Assembly: GCF_016107305.1 (NCBI RefSeq)
Contig: NZ_RCVR01000007.1
Span: forward strand, 62,001-126,000
DNA: 64,000 nucleotides
From: Roseomonas sp. KE2513
GTDB lineage: Bacteria > Pseudomonadota > Alphaproteobacteria > Acetobacterales > Acetobacteraceae
Direction: 5' to 3'
The notes beneath the pieces are model-generated. The model made no database searches and was not told the origin of the DNA. It worked only from the letters and a program-made list of their open reading frames with translations. A program made the position numbers and the translations under genes. The first letter of the stretch is position 1, and every line of letters begins with the position of its first letter. Positions 50,778 through 59,296 of the stretch are shown in pieces.

Positions 50778-52018
50778 CGCCAAACTGACGCGCCGCGCCG
50801 CCGCGGCAGCGGCAATCGGCACCCTGGCGACACCCTCGGTGCTGCGCGCCCAGGGTGCCGGGCGCCCGATCAAGATCGGCTTCGTGAACCCGCGCACCGG
50901 GCCGCTGGCGGCCTTCGGGGAGGCGGACGCCTTCGTGCAGGAGGGACTCGCCCGCGCGCTCTCGGGCGGCATCCGCATCGCCGGCCGCACCCATCCCGTG
51001 CAGATCCTGGCGCGCGACAGCCAGTCGAGCCCGAGCCGCGCGGCCGAGGTCGCCTCCGAGCTCATCCTGCGCGACAAGGTGGATCTGATCACCGCCACCA
51101 GCGCGCCCGAGACGGTGAATCCCGTGGCCGACCAGGCCGAGGTGAACGAGGTTCCCTGCCTCACCACGAACTGCCCCTGGCAGCCCTATTTTTTCGGGCG
51201 ACGCGGCGACCCCGCGAAGGGCTTCGACTGGACCTACCATTTCTTCTGGGGGCTGGAGGACGTGATCGCGGCCTTCACCGATCTCTGGTCCAAGACCGAG
51301 ACGAACAAGGTCGTCGGCGCACTCTTCCCGAACGATGCCGACGGCAATGCCTGGGGCGACGCGCGGATGGGCATGCCGCCGGCACTGGCGCAGAAGGGAT
51401 ACCGGCTGATTGACACCGGGCGTTATCAGCCAGGCGCCAACGACTTCTCCGCGCAGATCTCCGCCTTCAAGGCGGCGGGCGTGCAGATCGTGACGGGTGT
51501 CATGCCGCCGCCGGACTTCGCCACCTTCTGGACCCAGGCCGGGCAGCAGGATTTCCGGCCGAAGATCGCGACCATCGGTAAGGCGCTGCTCTTCCCCTCC
51601 GCCGTCTCCTCCCTCGGCGATCGCGGGCTGGGGTTGACGACGGAGATCTGGTGGTCCCCGCACCACCCCTTCCGCTCCTCGCTGACGAACCAGACGGCGG
51701 AGGAGGTCTGCGCGGCCTATACTCAGTCCACCGGCAAGCTTTGGACCCAGCCGATCGGCTACCAGCACGCGCTGTTCGAGGTGGCGGTGGACGTGCTGAA
51801 GCGCACAACGGCGCTGGAGCCGGAGGCGATCATCCGCGCGATCCGCGCGACCGACCTGCGCACCATCGCGGGGCCGGTGAAGTGGGGATCGGGGCCGGTG
51901 AAGAACGTTGCCAAGACGCCGCTCGTCGCGGGGCAGTGGCGGCGGGCCGGAGGCAATTCGCTCGACCTCGTGGTGCTCGCGAATCCCGGCTCGGCCGAGA
52001 TCCCGGTCGGCGGCACCC

Positions 52019-52035
<17 letters not shown>
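50743..52035 (+). CDS. Liv-type ABC importer substrate-binding protein
   Basis: A 430-residue periplasmic protein with a Tat-like signal (KLTRRAAAAAAIGTLATPSV ending LRAQGA). Type-I binding-protein fold: IKIGFVNPRTGPLAAFGEAD, ILARDSQSSPSRAAEVASEL, VDLITATSAPETVNPVADQA, TNKVVGALFPNDADGNAWGD and KWGSGPVKNVAKTPLVAGQW. Start at 50743 or 50752, inside the preceding gene (overlap 26-35 bp). Ligands of this subgroup range from branched-chain amino acids to aromatic acids and amides. Confidence 0.9.
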
Positions 52036-52757
<722 letters not shown>

Positions 52758-52765
<8 letters not shown>

Positions 52766-53468
52766 GGCGCCCCTTCTGGAACTGCGCGCGCTCGACGCCT
52801 TCTACGGCGACTTCCAGGCGCTGTTCGGCATCTCCATGGCGGTCGCGCCGGGCCAGGTCGCGGCCGTGATCGGCGCCAACGGCGCAGGCAAGAGCACGCT
52901 GCTGAAGACGATCGCCGGACTGATCGCGGCCCCGAGCCGGGATGCGGTGGTCTTCGGTGGGGAACCCATCGGCGGGTTGCCGGCGCATGGCGTGGTCGGC
53001 CGAGGGATCGCGCTGGTGCCCGAGGGACGGCGCCTCTTCTCCTCCCTCAGCGTGGAGGAGAACCTGCTGATCGGCGGGCGCACGCGCCGCCCTGGCCCCT
53101 GGTCACTGGAAGCGGTCTACGGCTTCTTCCCCGTGCTGGCGGAACGGCGGCACACGCCGGCGACGGCGCTCTCGGGTGGGCAGCAGCAGATGGTGGCGAT
53201 CGGCCGCGCGCTGATGTCCAACCCGCGTTTGCTGCTCTGCGACGAGATCAGCCTTGGCCTCGCGCCCGTCATCGTGCGCGACATCTATGCCCGCTTGCCC
53301 GCTCTGGCGGCGCAGGGCACTGCGATGGTGATCGTGGAGCAGGACGTATCCCAGGCGCTGGCCGCGGCGGATCACGTGTTCTGCCTCCGGGAGGGAAGGG
53401 TGGTGCTGGAGGACACGGCACGCGCCCTGACGCGAGAGGCGGTCGCGGCCGCCTATTTCGGGGTCTGA
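52758..53468 (+). CDS. Liv-type ABC importer ATP-binding protein (LivF-like)
   Basis: A 236-residue ATPase. Walker A VIGANGAGKSTLLKTIAG, Q-loop-region GIALVPEGRRLFSSLSVEEN, signature LSGGQQQMVAIGRALM, Walker B RLLLCDEISLGLAPV and H-loop MVIVEQDVSQAL. Note Cys before the Walker-B Asp-Glu. Overlaps the LivG-like gene by 8 bp. Confidence 0.94.
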
Positions 53469-53474
53469 CTCGGG

Positions 53475-54341
53475 ATGGAATGGATCAACGCGATCGTCCA
53501 GGGCGTGCTGCTGGGGGGCCTCTACGGCCTCTTCGCGGCCGGGCTGTCGCTCATCTTTGGTGTCATGCGGCTGGTGAACATCGCCCATGGCGACCTCATC
53601 GTGCTGGCCGCTTACCTGGCGCTGGTGGTCACGCAGGCGCTCGGCATCGGGCCGCTGCCCTCCCTCTTGCTGGTGGTGCCGCTGATGGCCGTTATCGGCT
53701 ACGGCTTGCAGCGATTGCTGCTCAACCGGGCGCTCGGGGACGACCTGCTGCCGCCGCTGCTCGTCACCTTCGGGCTCTCCGTCATCATCCAGAACGGGCT
53801 GCTGGAGGTCTTCTCCGCCGATAGCCGGCGCCTGCAGGCCGGGGCGATCGAGACGGCGGCCCTGCCGCTCGGCGGCGGGCTGGCGATTGGCGTGCTGCCG
53901 CTGCTGCAATTCGGTGTGGCTGTCGCGGCGATCGCGGGGTTGCAGCTTCTTTCCTGGCGCACACCGCTCGGCCGCGCCTTCCGCGCGACGGCGGACGATC
54001 CGGAGGTCGCGCGGCTGATGGGGCTCGACAACCGGCACGTCTTCGCGCTGGCCATGGCGCTGTCCCTCGCCGTGGTGGCGCTCGCGGGAGTGTTCCTGGC
54101 GGTACGCACCAACTTCGACCCGGCGATCGGCCCGGCACGCCTCATCTTCGGCTTCGAGGCGGTGATCATCGGAGGCCTGGGCAGCCTCTGGGGCACGCTG
54201 GCGGGCGGCGTGCTGCTCGGCGTCGCCCAGTCCATCGGGGCGCAGATCGACCCGGGCTGGCAGATCCTGGCGGGGCACCTCCTTTTCCTCCTCGTGCTCG
54301 CCGTCCGGCCCGAGGGGCTTTTCCCGAGGCTGCGCGGATGA
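53475..54341 (+). CDS. Liv-type ABC importer permease (LivH-like)
   Basis: A 288-residue membrane protein with about eight helices. LivH hallmarks: VLLGGLYGLFAAGLSLIFGV, MRLVNIAHGDLIVLAAYLAL, TPLGRAFRATADDPEVARLM and FEAVIIGGLGSLWGTLAGGV. Starts 6 bp after the LivF-like stop and overlaps the LivM-like start (ATGA). Confidence 0.94.
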   Translation: MEWINAIVQGVLLGGLYGLFAAGLSLIFGVMRLVNIAHGDLIVLAAYLALVVTQALGIGPLPSLLLVVPLMAVIGYGLQRLLLNRALGDDLLPPLLVTFGLSVIIQNGLLEVFSADSRRLQAGAIETAALPLGGGLAIGVLPLLQFGVAVAAIAGLQLLSWRTPLGRAFRATADDPEVARLMGLDNRHVFALAMALSLAVVALAGVFLAVRTNFDPAIGPARLIFGFEAVIIGGLGSLWGTLAGGVLLGVAQSIGAQIDPGWQILAGHLLFLLVLAVRPEGLFPRLRG

Positions 54342-55381
54342 GCGCCATCCACGTCGCCCACGGCACGCGCGCGAGCCGGATCGGGCTGCCGCTCTTCCTC
54401 GTGCTGCTGGCCGTCCTGGCCGCCGCGCCTTGGTGGACGGACCGCCAGGGCATGCGGTTGCTGGGCGAGATCTACGCCTATGCGGCGCTGGCCAGCCTGT
54501 GGAACCTGCTCGCGGGCTATGCGGGGCTGGTGACGGTGGGGCAGCAGGCCTTCGTGGGGCTTGGGGCCTATGCTCTTTTCTCGCTCTCGCTGCTGCTGGG
54601 GCTGAACCCGCTCTGGGGCATTCCGGCTGCGGGGTTGGTCGCCGCCCTGGCCGCGGTGCCCGTAGCCGCGCTGACTTTCCGGCTGCGCGGCGCCTATTTC
54701 GCCATCGGCACCTGGGTGGTGGCGGAGGTGTTCCGGCTGTTTGCCGCGCAGTTCACCGCGCTGGGCGGCGGCTCCGGCACCAGCCTGCCGGCCTCGGTCG
54801 TCGCTTCCATCGCCAGCGGGCGGGCGGCGCGGGAGCAGCTGCTCTACTGGCTGGCGCTCGGGCTTGCCGTCCTGGTGCTCCTCGCGATCCTGCTGCTACT
54901 TCGCTCGCGCCACGGGCTGGCACTCGCCGCCATCCGGGACAATGAGGTGGCCGCGCGCTCCTGCGGGATCGAGGTGGACCGGACGCGGCTGGTGGTCTTC
55001 GTCCTGGCCTCCGCGTGCGCCGCGATGGTGGGGGCGCTGATCTTCCTCCAGAAGCTTCGCATTTCGCCGGACGCCGCTTTCAGCGTGAACGATTGGACGG
55101 CACTGGTGATCTTCATCGCCGTCATCGGCGGCATCGGGCGCGTGGAGGGGCCGCTGATCGGCACCGCCATCTTCTTTCTCCTGCGCGAGACGCTGTCCCA
55201 GCTCGGCAGCCTCTACCTCATGGTGCTCGGGGCGGTCGCGATCGCTGTCATGCTCTTCGCGCCGCGCGGCCTCTGGGGCGTGCTGGCGGACCGGCTGGGC
55301 TGGCAGGTCTTCCCGCTGGCGCGGCGGCTGGAAGCGCGCCCTCCCATGCTATCCACATCCTCTTTGAGAGAACCGTCATGA
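54338..55381 (+). CDS. Liv-type ABC importer permease (LivM-like)
   Basis: A 347-residue membrane protein with about ten helices. LivM hallmarks: SLWNLLAGYAGLVTVGQQAF, FRLRGAYFAIGTWVVAEVFR, AAIRDNEVAARSCGIEVDRT and VIGGIGRVEGPLIGTAIFFL. The expected glycine-rich GLS motif before GxxxFxGxG is TVGQQAFVGLGAY here. ATGA overlaps at both ends. Confidence 0.93.
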   Translation: MSAIHVAHGTRASRIGLPLFLVLLAVLAAAPWWTDRQGMRLLGEIYAYAALASLWNLLAGYAGLVTVGQQAFVGLGAYALFSLSLLLGLNPLWGIPAAGLVAALAAVPVAALTFRLRGAYFAIGTWVVAEVFRLFAAQFTALGGGSGTSLPASVVASIASGRAAREQLLYWLALGLAVLVLLAILLLLRSRHGLALAAIRDNEVAARSCGIEVDRTRLVVFVLASACAAMVGALIFLQKLRISPDAAFSVNDWTALVIFIAVIGGIGRVEGPLIGTAIFFLLRETLSQLGSLYLMVLGAVAIAVMLFAPRGLWGVLADRLGWQVFPLARRLEARPPMLSTSSLREPS

Positions 55382-56316
55382 GCAGCCTTCGCAACAAGGT
55401 CATCATCACCTGTGCGGTCACGGGCGGCATCCACACGCCCACCATGTCCGACGCCCTGCCCATCACACCCAACGAGATCACCGAGCAGGCGGTGGCGGCG
55501 GCCGAGGCGGGCGCCTCCATCCTCCACCTGCACGCGCGCGACCCTGAGACCGGCAAGCCCACGCCGGACCCGGACGTGTTCATGCAGTTCCTGCCGCGCA
55601 TCAAGCAGGCCACAGGGGCGGTGCTGAACGTCACCACCGGCGGCGGGCTGAACATGACGGTGGAAGACCGGCTGGCCGCGCCGCTTCGCGCGAAGCCCGA
55701 GATGTGCTCGCTCAACATGGGATCGATGAACTTCGCGATCTTCGGCCTGGCGGACCGCTACAAGACCTGGAAGCACGACTGGGAGGAGCCCTACCTGCGG
55801 GGCACCGACGACTTCATCTTCCGCAATACCTTCCGCGACATCGAGCGCATCCTCCAGCTGCTCGGCAAGGACCACGGCACGCGCTTCGAGCACGAGTGCT
55901 ACGATGTCGGGCACCTCTACAACCTGGCCCACTTCGTGGACCGCAAGCTGATCGAGCCGCCCTTCTTCGTGCAGACGATCTTCGGCATCCTCGGCGGCAT
56001 CGGCAGCGATTGGGACAATGTGCTCTTCATGAAGCGCACAGCGGACCGGCTCTTCGGCACGGACTATGTCTGGTCGGTGCTGGCCGCCGGGCGCCAGCAG
56101 ATGCCGATCTGCACCCAGGCCGCGATGATGGGCGGCAACGTGCGCGTGGGGCTGGAGGACAGCCTCTATATCGGCCGCGGCAAGCTGGCCTCCTCCAACG
56201 CGGAGCAGGTGGCGAAGATCCGTCGCATCATCGAGGAGCTGGGCCTCGAGGTCGCAACCCCCGATGAAGCGCGCCAAGCCCTCGCACTGAAGGGGGCCGA
56301 CCTTGTCGGGTTCTGA
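55378..56316 (+). CDS. BKACE (DUF849) beta-keto acid cleavage enzyme, copy 2
   Basis: A 312-residue BKACE enzyme; reaction as for its paralogue at 35704 (beta-keto acid + acetyl-CoA to acetoacetate + new acyl-CoA). Signatures: KVIITCAVTGGIHTPTMSDA, LPITPNEITEQAVAAAEAGA, ILHLHARDPETGKPTPDPDV (His-X-His), LNVTTGGG and GGNVRVGLEDSLYIGRG. It has an insertion relative to copy 1 (KTWKHDWEEPYLRGTDDFIF region), so the substrates probably differ. Start overlaps the LivM-like stop (ATGA). Confidence 0.93.
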   Translation: MSSLRNKVIITCAVTGGIHTPTMSDALPITPNEITEQAVAAAEAGASILHLHARDPETGKPTPDPDVFMQFLPRIKQATGAVLNVTTGGGLNMTVEDRLAAPLRAKPEMCSLNMGSMNFAIFGLADRYKTWKHDWEEPYLRGTDDFIFRNTFRDIERILQLLGKDHGTRFEHECYDVGHLYNLAHFVDRKLIEPPFFVQTIFGILGGIGSDWDNVLFMKRTADRLFGTDYVWSVLAAGRQQMPICTQAAMMGGNVRVGLEDSLYIGRGKLASSNAEQVAKIRRIIEELGLEVATPDEARQALALKGADLVGF

Positions 56317-57043
56317 GCCGACCACCGAGACGCTGCGCTACGCGAGTGGCGATCTCGCCTGCGCGGGCACGCTCGTTATCGGCCCGCGAGCAGACCGGAG
56401 CAGCCCGCTGCTGCTGGTCTCGCCGAACTGGCTGGGCACTACGCCCGAGGCCGCTTCCCGTGCCGCCCGCATCGCGGGCGAGCGGGGCGTCGCGCTCGTC
56501 GCCGACATGTATGGCGGCGGCCGCACCGCCACGGGACCGGAGGACGCGGGGCCGCTGGCCGAAGCGCTGCGCCGCAACCCCACCGAGCGGCGCCGGCGGA
56601 TCACGGCCGCACTCGACGCGCTAACTGCCGAGGCAGCACGGCGCGGCTTGGGCGACTCTGCGAAGCGCGCCGCCATCGGTTTCTGCTTCGGCGGCGGAAA
56701 CGTGTTGGAACTGGCCCGGACCAGCGCCGAGATCAGGGCCGCAATCTCTCTGCACGGCGACCTCACCAGCCCGATGCCGGCCGCACCGGGCACGCTACGC
56801 GCGGCGCTGCTCGTCCTGCACGGCTCGCGCGATCCGGTCGCGCCGAAGGCGGAGCGCGACGCCTTCGAGGCAGAGATGGACGCGGCCGGCGCGAACTGGC
56901 GGATGATGACCTTCGGCGGTCTCGTCCACTCCTTCTGCGAGGAGGACGCCACGGTGCCGGGAATCGCCGAGTACAACGACGCGGCGGCGCGGGCGAGCTA
57001 CCGAATGGTCGACGACTTCCTGGCTGAAGCCTTCGCGGCCTAG
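56303..57043 (+). CDS. Dienelactone-hydrolase-family alpha/beta hydrolase
   Basis: A 246-residue cytosolic hydrolase. Nucleophile Cys128 in AIGFCFGGGNVLEL (GxCxGG, as in dienelactone hydrolase), acid Asp in VLHGSRDPVAP and His in GGLVHSFCEED complete a Cys-Asp-His triad. Start is TTG at 56303 with AGGGGG before it, overlapping the BKACE gene by 14 bp. Last gene of the operon. It likely opens a lactone or thioester-like intermediate of the pathway. Confidence 0.9.
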   Translation: MSGSEPTTETLRYASGDLACAGTLVIGPRADRSSPLLLVSPNWLGTTPEAASRAARIAGERGVALVADMYGGGRTATGPEDAGPLAEALRRNPTERRRRITAALDALTAEAARRGLGDSAKRAAIGFCFGGGNVLELARTSAEIRAAISLHGDLTSPMPAAPGTLRAALLVLHGSRDPVAPKAERDAFEAEMDAAGANWRMMTFGGLVHSFCEEDATVPGIAEYNDAAARASYRMVDDFLAEAFAA

Positions 57044-57142
57044 CGCGTGGCGGGTGCCGCTCCGGCACCTGTCTTTCCCCACCCAAGTGCGAATGAGGCA
57101 CCCGTCATACGATCGTCGTTGACCGGGATGTGGGACACACAT

Positions 57143-57152
57143 ACCGTATCGT
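57143..57152 (-). promoter_or_regulatory. Shared regulatory motif, site 3 (before the Bug gene)
   Basis: ACCGTATCGT on the plus strand, i.e. ACGATACGGT on the minus strand, identical to site 1 over ten bases and to site 2 over nine. It lies 55 bp before the Bug ATG in a 164-bp gap after the operon. Confidence 0.5.
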
Positions 57153-57207
57153 GGACAACGAAAAGAAGCGCGCCGGAAGGGCCGCGCCGAAACGGGAGAA
57201 GGTCGTC

Positions 57208-58218
57208 ATGAACAAGCGCAGGCCGCTTCGCCGTTCGCTCCTGCTGCTGGCCGCCGGGCTGATGGGCGGCCTTGCCTCGATTGGGGGAGCGAAGGCTCAG
57301 GGAGCGGCCCAGCCGGTCGGCGCCTGGCCCAACCGTCCTGTGCGCGTCATCATCCCGCAACCGCCGGGCGGCGTGCTGGACATCCTCATCCGCGCGCTTG
57401 CCGAGCCGCTGCGCCAGCAGTTCGGCCAGCCCATCGTGGTGGACAACCGCCCCGGCGGAAACAACGTGGTCGGCCTTGAGGCCTGCGCGGGCGCGGCGCC
57501 GGACGGCTACGCGATCTGCGCCGTCTCAGCCGAGGTGCTCTCGACCTATCCGCTCGTGGAACCCGCACTCTACGCCCGCTACAGCTCGATCGTGCCGGTG
57601 ACGCTCATCGCGCGGAACGCGGGCGTGCTGCTGGCTAATCCCGCCGTGCCCGCGAAGGATCTGCGCGAGTTCGTCACCTGGGCGCGCGGGCAGACGGGTC
57701 TGAACTACTCATCCTCGGGCCAGGGCTCGACACCGCATCTCCTCTGGGAATTCATTAGGCAGCACGACAGCCTGCGGATCGAGCACGTGCCCTATCGCGG
57801 CATCATCGAGGCCTTCAACGAGATGGCGGCAGGGCGCGTGCAGGTCTCCTACATCGCCCTCGGCTTCGCGCTGGAGCCGATCGCGACGGGCCGGGTGAAG
57901 CCGCTCGCGGTGCTTGGCAGCCGCCGTTCGCCCCGCCTGCCGGAGGTGCCCTCCCTCGGCGAGCTCGGCTACGAGTTCCCGTATGACGGTCCTTGGTGGG
58001 GCTTCGCCGCGCCCGCCGGCACGCCCGCATCGGTGATGGAGCGCATCGCGGGCGCGACGCGCGCTGCGCTGCAGGACGCAAACCTCCGTACCCGCCTGCT
58101 GGAGCCCCAGGCCTACGAGGCCGTCGGCAACACCCCCGCCGAGTTCGCCGCGATCATCGAGCAGGAGCGCACGCGCGGCGTGGCCATCGTGCGCGCCGCC
58201 GGCATCGAGGCCCGGTAG
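57208..58218 (+). CDS. Bug/TctC-family periplasmic solute-binding protein
   Basis: A 336-residue exported protein. MNKRRPLRRSLLLLAAGLMG is the signal start, ending GGAKAQG. Landmarks: RPVRVIIPQPPGGVLDILIR, IVVDNRPGGNNVVGLEA, NYSSSGQGSTPHLLWEFI, EHVPYRGIIEAFNEMAAGRV and WWGFAAPAGTPASVMERI. ATG at 57208 is preceded by GGGAGAAGG; an upstream GTG at 57130 lacks support. It carries its own copy of the CGATACGGT motif, so it is probably a separately started member of the same regulon. Confidence 0.94.
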   Translation: MNKRRPLRRSLLLLAAGLMGGLASIGGAKAQGAAQPVGAWPNRPVRVIIPQPPGGVLDILIRALAEPLRQQFGQPIVVDNRPGGNNVVGLEACAGAAPDGYAICAVSAEVLSTYPLVEPALYARYSSIVPVTLIARNAGVLLANPAVPAKDLREFVTWARGQTGLNYSSSGQGSTPHLLWEFIRQHDSLRIEHVPYRGIIEAFNEMAAGRVQVSYIALGFALEPIATGRVKPLAVLGSRRSPRLPEVPSLGELGYEFPYDGPWWGFAAPAGTPASVMERIAGATRAALQDANLRTRLLEPQAYEAVGNTPAEFAAIIEQERTRGVAIVRAAGIEAR

Positions 58219-58322
58219 TCCCACGGCGCAGCTTGCTGCGCTCGCCCACGGCGCGGCTGTCCGCGCCGCACATCCTTCCCAGACGCCGGCCGTAGCCGGA
58301 ATCGCCGTGACGGAGATGAAGT

Positions 58323-59279
58323 TTGATCAGCAAGATCGCGCTTGAGGAACACTTCATGACCCCGGGTATGGAGGGGTACTGGCGGGCGACGGTGGAGGAC
58401 CTTCCGCCCGCGCTCTACAAGGATATCCACGGCCGCCTATCCGATTTCGGGGAGAGCCGCCTAGCCGCGATGGACGCCGCCGGCATCTCGCGTGCGGTTC
58501 TCTCCCTCGCCGGGCCAGGCGTGCAGGCGGAACCGGACACCGCGACCGCGATCCGCCGCGCGAAGGAGGCGAACGACGCGCTGGCGGCCGAGATCACGAA
58601 GCGCCCCGACCGTTATTCCGGCTTCGCGCACCTACCGATGCAGGACGGCCGCGCAGCGGCGGATGAGCTGGAGCGCAGCGTGCGCGAGCTCGGCCTCGTC
58701 GGCGGCATGGTGAACGGCCAGACCGACGCCACCTATCTCGACCACGACAAGTACGAGCCTTTCTGGGAGCGCGTGGCGGCGCTGGGCGTGCCGGTTTACA
58801 TCCACCCGAACGACCCGCCCGCGCCCTATGGCGGCTGGGCCGATGCCAAGATCCTCTCCCGCGCCACCTGGGGCTGGACGGTGGAGACGGCGACGCACGC
58901 GCTGCGCCTCGTCTTCAACGGCGTCTTTGACCGGCATCCCAACGCCCGCGTCATCCTTGGCCATATGGGCGAGACGCTGCCCTTCCTGCTCTGGCGCCTC
59001 GACAGCCGTGCGAAGCTCTACAAGGCGGAGCGGCCGCTGAAGAGGGAGCCCTCGGCCTATATCCGCGAGAACATCCTCGTCACCACCTCGGGGCAGTGCG
59101 CGAAGGAGCCGCTGCTCTGCACCCTGGCCTCGCTCGGCGAGGACCGGGTGATGTTCGCGGTGGACTATCCTTTCGAGGCGGCGGAGATTGCCGGCCGCTT
59201 CCTCGACGAGGTGCCCGTCAGCGACGCGGTGCGTGAGGGGATCGCGAGCGGCAACGCAAAGCGCCTGCTTGGCCTGTAA
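58323..59279 (+). CDS. Amidohydrolase-family decarboxylase, gamma-resorcylate (2,6-dihydroxybenzoate) decarboxylase-like
   Basis: A 318-residue ACMSD-superfamily enzyme. The start ISKIALEEHF carries Glu8 and His10, the spacing of the metal ligands in gamma-resorcylate decarboxylase; further ligand candidates are His161 (VYIHPNDPP) and Asp281 (FAVDYPFE). GWTVETATHALRLVFNGVFD and VILGHMGETLPFLLWRLDSR also match that family. The expected reaction is non-oxidative decarboxylation of 2,6-dihydroxybenzoate to resorcinol, or a close analogue. TTG start at 58323, with GGAGATGAAG before it. Spaced 105 bp from the Bug gene and 17 bp from the next. Confidence 0.85.
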   Translation: MISKIALEEHFMTPGMEGYWRATVEDLPPALYKDIHGRLSDFGESRLAAMDAAGISRAVLSLAGPGVQAEPDTATAIRRAKEANDALAAEITKRPDRYSGFAHLPMQDGRAAADELERSVRELGLVGGMVNGQTDATYLDHDKYEPFWERVAALGVPVYIHPNDPPAPYGGWADAKILSRATWGWTVETATHALRLVFNGVFDRHPNARVILGHMGETLPFLLWRLDSRAKLYKAERPLKREPSAYIRENILVTTSGQCAKEPLLCTLASLGEDRVMFAVDYPFEAAEIAGRFLDEVPVSDAVREGIASGNAKRLLGL

Positions 59280-59296
59280 CGCGCGGAGGGGACGGC

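Noticed and set aside
57130-57207. GTG start 26 codons upstream of the Bug gene at 57208
   Set aside because: It would place a charged leader before the signal peptide and run over the CGATACGGT motif; the ATG at 57208 has a good ribosome site.
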